This document shows, piece after piece, positions 46,545 to 54,878 of a DNA stretch of 64,000 nucleotides. The position numbers were made by a program, and so were the translations under genes. Positions within the stretch are counted from its first letter, which is position 1. Each line of letters opens with the position of its first letter. Below the pieces are notes generated by a model that saw only the letters and a program-made list of their open reading frames with translations, was not told the DNA's origin and ran no database searches. Origin of the DNA: an uncultured Agromyces sp. (GTDB lineage Bacteria > Actinomycetota > Actinomycetes > Actinomycetales > Microbacteriaceae); NCBI GenBank assembly GCA_913053875.1, contig CAJXGN010000005.1, forward strand, positions 124,001 to 188,000, in the 5' to 3' direction.

Positions 46545-48082
46545 TGCCCGTCGCACGCACCCGCGCGATGGCGCTGCTCGGGCTGTCGGGCTCGCCCGTC
46601 GACGTCGAGGCCGACCTGTCGGCGCAGCTGCCCGCGCTCGTCATCATCGGGCTGGCCGACACCGCGCTCTCCGAGGCGCGCGAGCGCGTGCGGTCGGCGG
46701 CGATCAATGCCGGATGCCCCCTGCCGGCGCGCCGGCTCACCGTGAACCTCTCTCCCGCGACGCTGCCGAAGCACGGGTCGTCGTTCGACCTGGCCATCGC
46801 GCTCGCGTGCCTGGGCGCGGCCGACGGCGTGGACCGCGGCTCGATCGAGCGCGTCGTGCATCTGGGCGAACTCGCACTCGACGGGCGGCTGCGCCCGGTC
46901 GACGGCGTGCTGCCCGCGGTGCTCGCGGCGCGGAACGCCGGGTGCGACACGGTCATGGTGCCCGCGGGCAACCGCGAGGAGGCGGAGCTCGTCGCGGGGG
47001 TGCGCGTCATCGCCGTCGCGGGACTGCGCGAGGCGGTCGAGTGGCACGGCGGCACGCTCGACGGGGGCGCGGGCGCGCTCGAGCCGATCGTGCGCGAGCC
47101 CGCGGCCGAACCGGTCGAGGACACCGGCGACCTGGCCGAGGTGGCCGGCAACCCGGAAGCGGTCGAGGCGCTGGTGGCCGCGGCTGCGGGCGGCCACCAC
47201 CTGTCGATGATCGGGCCGCCGGGTGCGGGCAAGACCATGCTCGCGGCGCGGCTGCCTGCGCTGCTGCCCGACCTCGTGCCCGAGCAGGCGCTCGAGGTGG
47301 CGTCGATCCGCTCGCTCGGCGGGCAGGGCATCGGGTCGGCGCTGCCGTCGCGTCCGCCGCTCGAGAGCCCGCACCACACGGCGAGCTCCGCGGCCATGGC
47401 GGGCGGCGGCTCGCGGGTCATCCGGCCCGGCGCGGTCACGCGTGCGGCGCACGGCGTACTCGTCCTCGACGAGGCGCCCGAGTTCCCGGCGCGGGTGCTC
47501 GATGTGCTGCGCCAGCCGCTCGAATCGGGCGTCATCGAGATCCACCGCGCGAACGCGGTCGCGCGCTTCCCGGCGTCGTTCCAGCTCGTGCTCGCGTCGA
47601 ACCCGTGCCCGTGCGGGCAGTACGGCGCTCCGGGCGACTCCTGCACCTGCCCGCCGCTGACGCGACGCCGCTACCTCGGCCGACTCTCCGGGCCGTTGCT
47701 CGACCGGGTCGACATCCGCCTGGTGGTGCGGCGGGTGTCGGCCGCCGACCTGCGCGAGCAGGGAGCGGGGCTGAGCACTGCGGAGGCGCGACGGCGCGTG
47801 GCCGAGGCGCGCGGCGCGGCCGCCGAGCGCCTCTCCGCGACGCCGTGGCGCACCAACGCACGCGTGCCCGGCCCGTGGCTGCGCACGGCGGGCGGGATGC
47901 GGCTCGCGCCCGCCGCGACCCGGCGGCTCGACCAGTCGCTCGAACGCGGGGGCATCACGATGCGCGGCTACGACCGCGTGGTGCGGATGTCGTGGACCCT
48001 CGCCGATCTCGACGGGGCGACCAGCCCCTCCCGCGAGCACGTGGGCCGCGCGCTCGCCATGCGCGAGGCGGCGGCCGCATGA
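46544..48082 (+). CDS. yifB: YifB family Mg-chelatase-like AAA ATPase (ComM-like)
   Basis: 512 residues. ComM/YifB proteins are branch-migrating AAA+ helicases in natural transformation in some bacteria. The N-terminal ChlI-like domain (VDVEADLSAQLPALVIIGLAD, NLSPATLPKHGSSFDLAIAL) precedes the ATPase with Walker A GPPGAGKTM (about residue 225), the VLVLDEAPEFP Walker B, and four or more Cys in ASNPCPCGQYGAPGDSCTCPP, the zinc-like cluster of this family. Start ATG overlaps the yraN stop; dprA overlaps the stop (ATGA). Confidence 0.94.
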   Translation: MPVARTRAMALLGLSGSPVDVEADLSAQLPALVIIGLADTALSEARERVRSAAINAGCPLPARRLTVNLSPATLPKHGSSFDLAIALACLGAADGVDRGSIERVVHLGELALDGRLRPVDGVLPAVLAARNAGCDTVMVPAGNREEAELVAGVRVIAVAGLREAVEWHGGTLDGGAGALEPIVREPAAEPVEDTGDLAEVAGNPEAVEALVAAAAGGHHLSMIGPPGAGKTMLAARLPALLPDLVPEQALEVASIRSLGGQGIGSALPSRPPLESPHHTASSAAMAGGGSRVIRPGAVTRAAHGVLVLDEAPEFPARVLDVLRQPLESGVIEIHRANAVARFPASFQLVLASNPCPCGQYGAPGDSCTCPPLTRRRYLGRLSGPLLDRVDIRLVVRRVSAADLREQGAGLSTAEARRRVAEARGAAAERLSATPWRTNARVPGPWLRTAGGMRLAPAATRRLDQSLERGGITMRGYDRVVRMSWTLADLDGATSPSREHVGRALAMREAAAA

Positions 48083-49293
48083 GCCGCGCGGGAGACCTCG
48101 CGGCGGCCGCCGGACGCATGCCGGTCGTCCGCGGGTCCGACGACGACCCGGCCGCCGTGCTCGCGGTCGCGACGCTCATGCACCTCGCCGAGCCCGGCGA
48201 CGGCACGGCCGGCGCGCTCGTGGCCGCACTCGGCCCGCGTCGCGTCGTCGAGTCGCTCCTCGCCGGCGAGTCGGCCGACGCGCTCGCGCGCGCCGCCGCG
48301 GAGGCCGGGGTCGAGCTCGAGCCGGCACTCGTCGCCCGTGGCCTCGGGCGGTGGCTGCCGCGACTCGACCTGCCCGCTGCGGCGCGATCGGTCGCGCAGG
48401 CCGCGCGGAGCGGGGCACGTCTGGTACTGCCCGGGGACCATGACTGGCCGTCCGGCCTCGATGATCTCGGCCCGCATGCGCCGCCCGGACTGTGGGTGCG
48501 CGGCACGCCGCACGCGCTCGACGCACTGGGCCGCTCGATCGCGCTCGTCGGCGCCCGCGCGGCGACCGGCTACGGCGAACACGTCACGACGCAAGCGGCC
48601 GCGGGGCTCGCCGACCGCGGATTCGCCGTCGTCTCCGGCGCAGCCTACGGCATCGACGCGCGGGCCCATCGCGCGACCCTCGCCTCCGACGGCACCACCG
48701 TCGCGTTCCTCGCGGGCGGGGTGGACCGCCCGTACCCGGCGGCGCACGACTCGCTGCTCGCCGACATCGCCACCCGCGGGGCGGTCGTCTCGGAGGTGCC
48801 GTGCGGCGCCGCGCCCACCAAGTGGCGCTTCCTGCAGCGCAACCGGCTCATCGCCGCCACGGCGAACGCGACGGTCGTGCTCGAGGCGGGGCGTCGCTCG
48901 GGCTCGCTCAACACGGCGGGCCACGCTGCTGCGCTGGGGCGGCCGCTCGGGGCGGTGCCCGGGCCCGTCACGAGTCCCGCGTCGGCCGGCTGCCACCGCC
49001 TGTTGCGCGAGTACGACGCGGTCTGCGTGACGGATGCCTCCGAGATGGCCGAGCTCGCCGGAGACACCCCGCCCGGCTCATCCGCCCAGCCGCTGCTCGG
49101 CGAGCTGGCGCCCGACGAGCTCCGCGCCCTCGACGCCCTCGCCCCGCGCACTGCCCGCAGCGTCGACGACATCGCCCGCCGGGCGGGCCTCGAGCCCACC
49201 CGCGCGCGGGCGGCCCTCGCGGGGCTCGAGGCGCTGGGTGCGGCGACTACGCGGGACGCCCGCTGGGTGCGGACGAGCGCGATGCCGACGTGA
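48079..49293 (+). CDS. dprA: DNA-processing protein DprA
   Basis: 404 residues. DprA loads RecA on incoming single-stranded DNA during transformation. The Rossmann-like domain (about 150-330) has IALVGARAATGYGE, VVSGAAYGIDARAHRA, LAGGVDRPYP and RNRLIAA. The C-terminal winged-helix (about 345-400) is typical. The N-terminal SAM-like helical domain is longer than usual. With yraN and yifB it forms a coupled DNA-processing unit; no comEA/comEC gene is in this window, so transformation cannot be concluded. Confidence 0.94.
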   Translation: MSRAGDLAAAAGRMPVVRGSDDDPAAVLAVATLMHLAEPGDGTAGALVAALGPRRVVESLLAGESADALARAAAEAGVELEPALVARGLGRWLPRLDLPAAARSVAQAARSGARLVLPGDHDWPSGLDDLGPHAPPGLWVRGTPHALDALGRSIALVGARAATGYGEHVTTQAAAGLADRGFAVVSGAAYGIDARAHRATLASDGTTVAFLAGGVDRPYPAAHDSLLADIATRGAVVSEVPCGAAPTKWRFLQRNRLIAATANATVVLEAGRRSGSLNTAGHAAALGRPLGAVPGPVTSPASAGCHRLLREYDAVCVTDASEMAELAGDTPPGSSAQPLLGELAPDELRALDALAPRTARSVDDIARRAGLEPTRARAALAGLEALGAATTRDARWVRTSAMPT

Positions 49294-49367
49294 ACGCGCG
49301 AGTCGCGTCGGCATCGCGCCGCCGCGCGCTCCGGCGTGGGGCGTGGACGCCGGCGTCGCGACGTCGC

Positions 49368-49373
49368 TAGCAT
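49368..49373 (+). promoter_or_regulatory. -10 box TAGCAT before the secreted-protein gene
   Basis: TAGCAT sits in the 178-base gap after dprA and would give a leader of about 90 bases before the GTG at 49472. A second TAGCA follows ten bases later. No -35 is evident. Confidence 0.35.
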
Positions 49374-49471
49374 CGGGTAGCAACTCGACCGATGTCGAGG
49401 ACCATCGGGTCGTCCGGGGGGAGCTGGCGCGGTGGGTCCGATCCGAGCAGCGCGACCCGAGAGCGAGCATC

Positions 49472-50086
49472 GTGGACGAAGCACCCCGCACCCCCGAGAC
49501 CGGCGGACCGAGCCGGCGTACCGTCAACCGGGCCCTGGCCTGGTCCGTTCCGGCGGTCGCCGTGGCCGCGTCCGTGCCGGCGTTCGCCGCGTCCGGGCCG
49601 CCGCCGACCGTGCTCGTCGGGGTGGCCTGCAAGATCCCGGGTGCCAGCCAGTCCCGGTGCGACCCGGAGATCAGCCAGGGCATCTTCGCCGGCGACTTCA
49701 CGAAGGCGTTCGCGATCCCGCTCCAGATCACGAACACGACGTCGGAGGACCTCGTGATCAAGCCGAGCATCACCGTGACCAACGTCCGTGACGGAGCCGG
49801 CAACCCCGGCCTCCCGTTCGTCGTGCAGGGCATCTACCCCGACTACTGCACGCCGATCGCGCCCGGCGAGACCGCGGACGTCCTCGTCTACGCGAACTCC
49901 GACAACAGCGAGAACGACGACGTCTACGCCGACCTCACCATCTACTGGGGTCACGACTGCACCGACAACGACCACCTCCCGATCTTCATCCCGGACCTCT
50001 ACGCGCCGGCGTTCCCGCCGTGCTCCTCGAACACCCCGTTCCCGGAGGGGGCGCCGACGTGCACGCCGCCCTTCTACCAGAACTGA
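49472..50086 (+). CDS. Secreted six-cysteine protein of unknown function
   Basis: 204 residues from the GTG at 49472. The N-terminus has an Arg pair (SRRTVNRALAW), then a hydrophobic core (SVPAVAVAASVPAFA) ending in an AxA-type site before ASG, like Tat- or Sec-exported wall proteins of this family of bacteria. The mature chain holds six Cys, which could form three disulfides, and a beta-rich pattern (LQITNTTSEDLVIKPSITVT). No domain is recognised. The start codon is a judgement: the frame is open upstream, but the GTG places the signal peptide correctly. Confidence 0.72.
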   Translation: MDEAPRTPETGGPSRRTVNRALAWSVPAVAVAASVPAFAASGPPPTVLVGVACKIPGASQSRCDPEISQGIFAGDFTKAFAIPLQITNTTSEDLVIKPSITVTNVRDGAGNPGLPFVVQGIYPDYCTPIAPGETADVLVYANSDNSENDDVYADLTIYWGHDCTDNDHLPIFIPDLYAPAFPPCSSNTPFPEGAPTCTPPFYQN

Positions 50087-50097
50087 ACCTCGCAGCC

Positions 50098-50123
50098 GGT
50101 CGGGCCGTTCCCCGGGAACGACC
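50098..50123 (+). terminator. Hairpin after the secreted-protein gene
   Basis: CGTTCC-CCG-GGAACG (50106-50120) with outer GGTCG/CGACC-type pairing across a bulge lies about 12 bases after the stop codon. It has no T-tract. Confidence 0.4.
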
Positions 50124-50178
50124 TCGCTCCGACGCCGCGGGAGCCCGCGCCGCGGTCGACCTCGGTGCGCTTCCTGCA

Positions 50179-50184
50179 TAGGCT
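50179..50184 (+). promoter_or_regulatory. -10 box TAGGCT of the phosphodiesterase gene
   Basis: TAGGCT gives a leader of about 42 bases; GGAGGAG (50221-50227) is the ribosome-binding site for the GTG at 50233. Confidence 0.4.
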
Positions 50185-50232
50185 GGCGACGGGCGCCGCG
50201 CCAGCCGTCGGCAGCGCCCGGGAGGAGCGCAC

Positions 50233-51150
50233 GTGTCGAGGATCCCGCTCGGGCAGGACGAGGCCCCCACGCACGTCATCGCGCACCTGAGCGACTCGCA
50301 CTTCCTCGCCGGCGGCGCTCCGCTGCACGGGGCGATCGACACGGATCGCACGTTCGCCCGCGCGCTCGAGCAGGTCGAGGCATCCGCTCGCCCGATCGAC
50401 GCGATCGTGCTGACGGGCGACATCGCCGACCTCGGCGAGACCGAGGCGTACGCGCGCATCCGGGGCATGGTCGAGCCGGCGGCCGAACGCATCGGCGCCG
50501 AGGTCGTCTGGGTCATGGGCAACCACGACGAGCGCACCCCGTTCCGCGCCGGGCTGCTGCAGGCGGGCCGGGCGCAGGGCAGCGGGGAGGACCCCGTCGA
50601 CTACGTCGTCGACGTCGCCGGTCTCCGCATCGTCGCGCTCGACTCCACCGACGGCGGGTACCACCACGGCCGCCTCGACGAGGCGCAACTCGACTGGCTG
50701 GCCGGCGTACTCGGCGACGCCCCCGAGCACGGCGCGGTGATCGCACTGCATCACCCGCCGCTGGCCACGCCGCTCCCGGTCATGGAGGTGCTCGAACTCC
50801 AGCACCGCGACGCGTTCGCGCGCGTGGTCGCCGCCGCGGGCGACCGCGTCCGCGGCATCCTCGCCGGGCACATGCACTACGGGTCGTCGGGCGTGTTCGC
50901 CGGGGCGCCGGTGTCGGTCGCCGCCGCCACCGCGTACACGATGGACCTCTCGGCGCCGGCCCGCGAACTCGTCGGCGTCGATGCCGGCCAGGCGTTCGCG
51001 CTCGTCGAGGTGCGGCCCACGGGCCTCATCTCGGCCACGGTGCCGATCGGCCGCCCCACGCGGGTGTCCGGCTTCGACGGCGAGTTCCTCGACCGGCTGG
51101 AGGCGCTCGCCCCGGAGGAGCGCATCGAGCTGTTCTCCCGCAAGCGGTGA
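50233..51150 (+). CDS. Calcineurin-like metallophosphoesterase (CpdA-type)
   Basis: 305 residues. A dinuclear-metal phosphoesterase of the CpdA/3',5'-cyclic-nucleotide phosphodiesterase group. Metal ligands in order: HLSDSHF (Asp, His), LTGDIAD (Asp), MGNHDER (Asn, His), LHHPPL (His), and AGHMHYG (His, His). No signal peptide, so it acts in the cytosol. The natural substrate (cAMP, phospholipid or nucleotide) cannot be decided from motifs. GTG start with a strong GGAGGAG site. xerC follows after 41 bases. Confidence 0.9.
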   Translation: MSRIPLGQDEAPTHVIAHLSDSHFLAGGAPLHGAIDTDRTFARALEQVEASARPIDAIVLTGDIADLGETEAYARIRGMVEPAAERIGAEVVWVMGNHDERTPFRAGLLQAGRAQGSGEDPVDYVVDVAGLRIVALDSTDGGYHHGRLDEAQLDWLAGVLGDAPEHGAVIALHHPPLATPLPVMEVLELQHRDAFARVVAAAGDRVRGILAGHMHYGSSGVFAGAPVSVAAATAYTMDLSAPARELVGVDAGQAFALVEVRPTGLISATVPIGRPTRVSGFDGEFLDRLEALAPEERIELFSRKR

Positions 51151-51179
51151 GTCGCCCGGCCCGCGCGCGGGCCGGGCGG

Positions 51180-51185
51180 GATGCT
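51180..51185 (+). promoter_or_regulatory. -10-like box GATGCT before xerC
   Basis: GATGCT ends six bases before the xerC ATG. The geometry matches other starts here, but the box is a weak match and a G-rich site is also present. Confidence 0.3.
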
Positions 51186-51191
51186 GGGGGC

Positions 51192-52112
51192 ATGCGACAG
51201 GCTGCGGCCGTCGAACGCTACCTCGACGAACTGGGCGCCGTGCGCGGTCTGAGCCCGCGCACCGTCGACTCGTACGCGTCCGACCTGGCCGACCTGAGCC
51301 GGTTCGCAGGTGATCGGGGGGTGGCGGATGCCGCGGGGCTCGACCTCGACCTGCTGCGGGATTGGCTCTACGAGGCCACCGAGCGCGGCCTCGCCCGCGC
51401 GACGATCGCGCGCCGCGCCGCTGCCGCGCGCGGCTACACGGCCTGGCTGACGCGCAGGGGAGTGCGCGACGACGACCCGGGCGCGCGCCTTCGTGCGCCG
51501 AAGACCCGTCGCTCGCTCCCGCGCGTCGTCTCGACGACGCAGGCGGCGGAGCTGCTCGCGGACGCCGCTGCGCGTGCCGCGGACGGCGACCCGGTCGCGC
51601 TGCGAGACGTCGCGATGCTCGAGCTGCTCTACGCCTCGGGCATCCGCGTGTCGGAGCTCACCGGCCTCGACGTCGACGACATCGACCGCTGGCGTCGCAC
51701 TGCCCGTGTGCTCGGCAAGGGCGGCAAGGAGCGGGTGGTGCCGTACGGCGCCCCCGCCGCCGATGCACTCGAGCGCTGGCTGCGCACCGGTCGTGTCGTG
51801 CTGCTCGCACGAGGGGCCGGCGGGTCGGATGCGGCCGCCGCGGCGTTCCTCGGCGCGAAGGGCGCGCGCATCTCCCCGCGGATCGTGCACCGCCTCGTCT
51901 CCGACGTGCTCGACGCCTTCCCGGGCGGCGGGCCCGCCGGACCGCACACGCTGCGGCACGCGGCCGCGACGCACCTGCTCGACGGCGGCGCCGACCTCCG
52001 TACCGTGCAGGAGATGCTCGGCCATGCGAGCCTCGGCACCACGCAGATCTACACGCACGTCTCGGCAGAGCGCCTCAAGGAGAGCTACCGGCTCGCGCAC
52101 CCGCGCGCCTGA
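51192..52112 (+). CDS. xerC: Tyrosine recombinase XerC
   Basis: 306 residues. XerC resolves chromosome dimers at dif with XerD. The N-terminal SAM-like DNA-binding domain (about 1-95) precedes the catalytic domain: Arg in ASGIRVSELTG, Lys in LGKGGKERVV, HxxR in HTLRHAAATHLL, His in LGHASLGTTQ and the nucleophile Tyr in IYTHVS. The gene is not next to a phage or integron, and its place before rpsB is the usual chromosomal one. The start is ATG 51192; the frame is open upstream. Confidence 0.92.
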   Translation: MRQAAAVERYLDELGAVRGLSPRTVDSYASDLADLSRFAGDRGVADAAGLDLDLLRDWLYEATERGLARATIARRAAAARGYTAWLTRRGVRDDDPGARLRAPKTRRSLPRVVSTTQAAELLADAAARAADGDPVALRDVAMLELLYASGIRVSELTGLDVDDIDRWRRTARVLGKGGKERVVPYGAPAADALERWLRTGRVVLLARGAGGSDAAAAAFLGAKGARISPRIVHRLVSDVLDAFPGGGPAGPHTLRHAAATHLLDGGADLRTVQEMLGHASLGTTQIYTHVSAERLKESYRLAHPRA

Positions 52113-52130
52113 CGCACCGGGCTCCGGTGC

Positions 52131-52733
52131 TCAGTCGAGCGGCAGCAGCACCGCCCGCGGCACACCGCCGAGGAACACCAGCGGCGAGACGTACCGCCCG
52201 TCGACGCGTGCTCCGAGATGGAGGCAGTCGGCGCAGTGTCCGCCCGTCGATCGGGCGCCGAGCACCTCGCCGGCCCGCACGACCTCGCCGACCGCGACCG
52301 AGGGGGCGACCGGCTCGAGCGTCAAGACCACCCCGTCGCCGTGGTCGACGGTGACGAGCGTACGGTCGCCGACCCAGCCCGCGAACGCGACCACGCCGTC
52401 GTCGGGTGCGAGCACCGGGTCGCCCTCGGCCGCGGCGAGGTCGATGCCGCGGTGCCCGGCCGAGTACACCGTGTCGCCGGCGCGGTAGCCCGTGACGACC
52501 GAGATCGGCGCGGCGACCGGCCACCGCCACGCGGCGTCCGGGGACACGACGGAGGCGGTCGCGCCGGCGGCGGCCGCGGGGGAGGCGGGCACCACGAGCG
52601 GGTCTCGCCCCGACGCTGCGGGGCTCGCCGTGGCGACCCCGGGTGCGAGCAGGCAGGCGAGCAGCGCGACGGCGACTGCGGCGGGGAGCGCGAGGCGGAG
52701 CGTGCGGCCCGGGCGGGCGGGGGAAGCGGTCAT
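52131..52733 (-). CDS. M23-like peptidase-fold exported protein
   Basis: 200 residues from ATG 52733. An N-terminal signal-type helix (LALPAAVAVALLACLLAPG) is followed by an M23/LytM fold. The zinc HxxxD motif is GHRGIDLA and the mid-domain His is in VDHGDG. The usual HxH is CLH (HCADCLHLGARV), with Cys in place of the first His. This variant is frequent in actinobacterial homologues at this locus, so activity may be altered or lost. It probably binds or cuts peptidoglycan. It converges with xerC with 18 bases between stops and is divergent from the rpsB leader. Confidence 0.85.
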   Translation of the reverse strand: MTASPARPGRTLRLALPAAVAVALLACLLAPGVATASPAASGRDPLVVPASPAAAAGATASVVSPDAAWRWPVAAPISVVTGYRAGDTVYSAGHRGIDLAAAEGDPVLAPDDGVVAFAGWVGDRTLVTVDHGDGVVLTLEPVAPSVAVGEVVRAGEVLGARSTGGHCADCLHLGARVDGRYVSPLVFLGGVPRAVLLPLD

Positions 52734-52829
52734 GCCGACACCCTCGCGGAGGTGCGGACGCGGGCTCCGTGGCATCCGCTCGCCTGGCCCGAACCGGCCC
52801 GCGTGCGGAGCTGGGGAGGAGCCTCGCTG

Positions 52830-52992
52830 TGATATCGTGGCCGGAGCACCCCGGTCTCCGGGGTGACTTCGCGTGCCCGTGAGGCGACACCCTCCATCAG
52901 TCCCGTTCGGAAGAACGGGTGGAGTCGTGCGCCGGGCACCAGGGTCCGCGCCGCCGGCGCGAACGACAACTGAGAACAGAAGGAGTACGGCC
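52830..52992 (+). promoter_or_regulatory. rpsB promoter and three-hairpin 5' leader
   Basis: An extended -10, TGATATCGT (52830-52838), would start RNA near 52845. Three hairpins follow. CACCCCGG-TCT-CCGGGGTG (52847-52865). CCCGTTC-GGAA-GAACGGG (52902-52919), whose GNRA-type loop sits on an outer CTCCA/TGGAG stem (52892-52896 with 52920-52924). CGCGCC-GCC-GGCGCG (52947-52961). This looks like a structured ribosomal-protein leader; binding of S2 is inference. Confidence 0.55.
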
Positions 52993-53892
52993 ATGGCCGT
53001 CGTCACCATTCGCCAGCTGCTCGACAGCGGCGTGCACTTCGGGCACCAGACCCGTCGCTGGAACCCCAAGATGAAGCGATTCATCTTCACCGAGCGTTCC
53101 GGCATCTACATCATCGACCTGCAGCAGTCGCTCGCCTACATCGACAAGGCCTACGACTTCGTCAAGGAGACGGTCGCCCACGGCGGCACCATCCTCTTTG
53201 TCGGCACCAAGAAGCAGGCGCAGGAGTCGATCGCCGAGCAGGCGACGCGCGTGGGCCAGCCCTACGTGAACCAGCGCTGGCTCGGCGGCCTCCTCACCAA
53301 CTTCCAGACGGTGTCGAAGCGCCTCGCCCGCATGAAGGAGCTCGAGGAGCTCGACTACGAGGGCACCACCTCGGGCTTCACCAAGAAGGAGCTGCTGCTC
53401 AAGAAGCGCGAGCTCGACAAGCTGCACAAGTCGCTCGGCGGCATCCGCAACCTCGCGAAGACCCCGTCGGCCCTCTGGGTGGTCGACACCAAGAAGGAGC
53501 ACCTCGCGATCGACGAGGCGAAGAAGCTCGGCATCCCCGTTATCGCGATCCTCGACACCAACTGCGACCCCGACGAGGTGCAGTACCCCATCCCGGGCAA
53601 CGACGACGCGATCCGCTCGGTGAGCCTGCTCACCCGCATCGTCGCCGACGCCGCGGCCGAGGGCCTCATCCAGCGTCACCAGAAGCCCGAGGAGGGCGCC
53701 GAGGCCGCCGAGCCGCTCGCCGAGTGGGAGCAGGAGCTCCTCCAGGCGCAGACGCCGGAGCAGTCGTCGGCCGAGACCGACAAGGTCGACGGCCCCACCG
53801 CTGAGGCCCAGGAGGTCGCCGAGGTTCCCGACGTCGTCGCCGCAGAGGCCGCGACCGAGGCCCCGGCCGCCGACGAGGCCGCCGCCAAGTAG
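52993..53892 (+). CDS. rpsB: 30S ribosomal protein S2
   Basis: 299 residues. The S2 core (about 1-230) has [27 protein letters not shown], the [11 protein letters not shown] motif and the DTNCDP segment. A C-terminal acidic Ala/Glu-rich extension of about 65 residues is typical for actinobacteria and probably disordered. AGAAGGAG precedes the ATG. tsf follows after 38 bases; both end at the terminator after tsf. Confidence 0.97.
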   Translation: MAVVTIRQLLDSGVHFGHQTRRWNPKMKRFIFTERSGIYIIDLQQSLAYIDKAYDFVKETVAHGGTILFVGTKKQAQESIAEQATRVGQPYVNQRWLGGLLTNFQTVSKRLARMKELEELDYEGTTSGFTKKELLLKKRELDKLHKSLGGIRNLAKTPSALWVVDTKKEHLAIDEAKKLGIPVIAILDTNCDPDEVQYPIPGNDDAIRSVSLLTRIVADAAAEGLIQRHQKPEEGAEAAEPLAEWEQELLQAQTPEQSSAETDKVDGPTAEAQEVAEVPDVVAAEAATEAPAADEAAAK

Positions 53893-53930
53893 TCCACCCG
53901 AGACACATCGAGCAAGGAGAAGCAGAGCGA

Positions 53931-54761
53931 ATGGCAAACGTCAGCATCGCCGACATCAAGGCGCTGCGCGAGCAGCTCGGCACCGGCATGAGCGACACCA
54001 AGGCCGCCCTCGTCGAGGCGGACGGTGACCTCGAGAAGGCGACCGAGATCCTGCGCCTCAAGGGCGCCAAGGGCAACGCGAAGCGCGCCGACCGCTCGAC
54101 CTCGGAGGGCCTCGTGGCCGCGACCGAGAACGGCAACGGCACCGCCACGCTCATCGAGCTGGCCTGCGAGACCGACTTCGTCGCCAAGGGCGACAAGTTC
54201 ATCGCCCTCGCCGACCGCGTGCTCGCGGCCGTCGCGGCCGCCGGCGCCGACTCGGTCGAGGCGGCGCTCGCCGCTCCCGCCGAGGGCAAGACGGTCGCCG
54301 ACGTGATCAGCGAAGAGGCCGCCATCCTCGGCGAGAAGGTCGAGCTTCGCCGCGTCGCGCTCGTGCAGGGCGAGCAGTTCTCGATCTACCTGCACAAGAC
54401 GTCGAAGGACCTGCCCCCGCAGGTCGGCGTCGTGCTCGGCTTCGCCGGCGACGACGCGGAGACCGCTCGCTCGGTCGCGCAGCACATCTCGTTCGCCGCG
54501 CCGGAGTACCTCACCCGTGAGGACGTCCCGGCTGAGGCCGTCGAGAAGGAGCGCGCGCTCGTGGAGCAGATCACGCGCGAGGAGGGCAAGCCGGAGGCGG
54601 CGCTGCCCAAGATCGTCGAGGGTCGCCTGGGCGCCTACTTCAAGCAGGTCGCACTGCTCGAGCAGGACTACGCCAAGGACAACAAGCTGAAGGTGAGCAA
54701 CGTGCTCTCCGACGCCGGGCTCACCGTGAGCGGCTTCGCCCGCTTCAAGGTCGGCGCCTGA
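53931..54761 (+). CDS. tsf: Elongation factor Ts
   Basis: 276 residues. EF-Ts exchanges GDP for GTP on EF-Tu. The N-terminal UBA-like helices (IKALREQLGTGMSDTKAALVEA) and the TDFVAKGDKF exchange motif are present; the core ends near residue 270. ATG preceded by AAGGAG. It shares a transcript with rpsB and is followed by a strong intrinsic terminator. Confidence 0.97.
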   Translation: MANVSIADIKALREQLGTGMSDTKAALVEADGDLEKATEILRLKGAKGNAKRADRSTSEGLVAATENGNGTATLIELACETDFVAKGDKFIALADRVLAAVAAAGADSVEAALAAPAEGKTVADVISEEAAILGEKVELRRVALVQGEQFSIYLHKTSKDLPPQVGVVLGFAGDDAETARSVAQHISFAAPEYLTREDVPAEAVEKERALVEQITREEGKPEAALPKIVEGRLGAYFKQVALLEQDYAKDNKLKVSNVLSDAGLTVSGFARFKVGA

Positions 54762-54772
54762 TCGAATGAGAG

Positions 54773-54810
54773 GGAGTCCGGATCGCGCATCGCGATCCGG
54801 GCTCCTTTTT
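54773..54810 (+). terminator. Rho-independent terminator after tsf
   Basis: A 10-bp perfect stem CCGGATCGCG/CGCGATCCGG with a CAT loop (54778-54800), extended by GGAG/CTCC and one wobble pair to about 15 bp, is followed by TTTTT at 54806-54810. The only textbook intrinsic terminator in the window; it ends the rpsB-tsf unit. Confidence 0.92.
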
Positions 54811-54847
54811 CATGCCCGTCGCAGTGGGCGGCCGGCATGCGCATGGG

Positions 54848-54853
54848 TAACGT
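54848..54853 (+). promoter_or_regulatory. -10 box TAACGT of pyrH
   Basis: TAACGT 25 bases before the ATG at 54879 gives a short leader containing AAGGA and GGGGG. It lies downstream of an earlier in-frame ATG (54837), which supports the later start. Confidence 0.45.
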
Positions 54854-54878
54854 GGTGCTGACAGGAAGGACACGGGGG

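Noticed and set aside
51192-52112. Tyrosine recombinase as a sign of a mobile element
   Set aside because: Full XerC architecture, conserved position before rpsB and no att-like repeats or phage genes; it is housekeeping.
54837-54878. Earlier ATG for pyrH
   Set aside because: It precedes the likely TAACGT promoter and adds 14 residues not seen at the start of UMP kinases.
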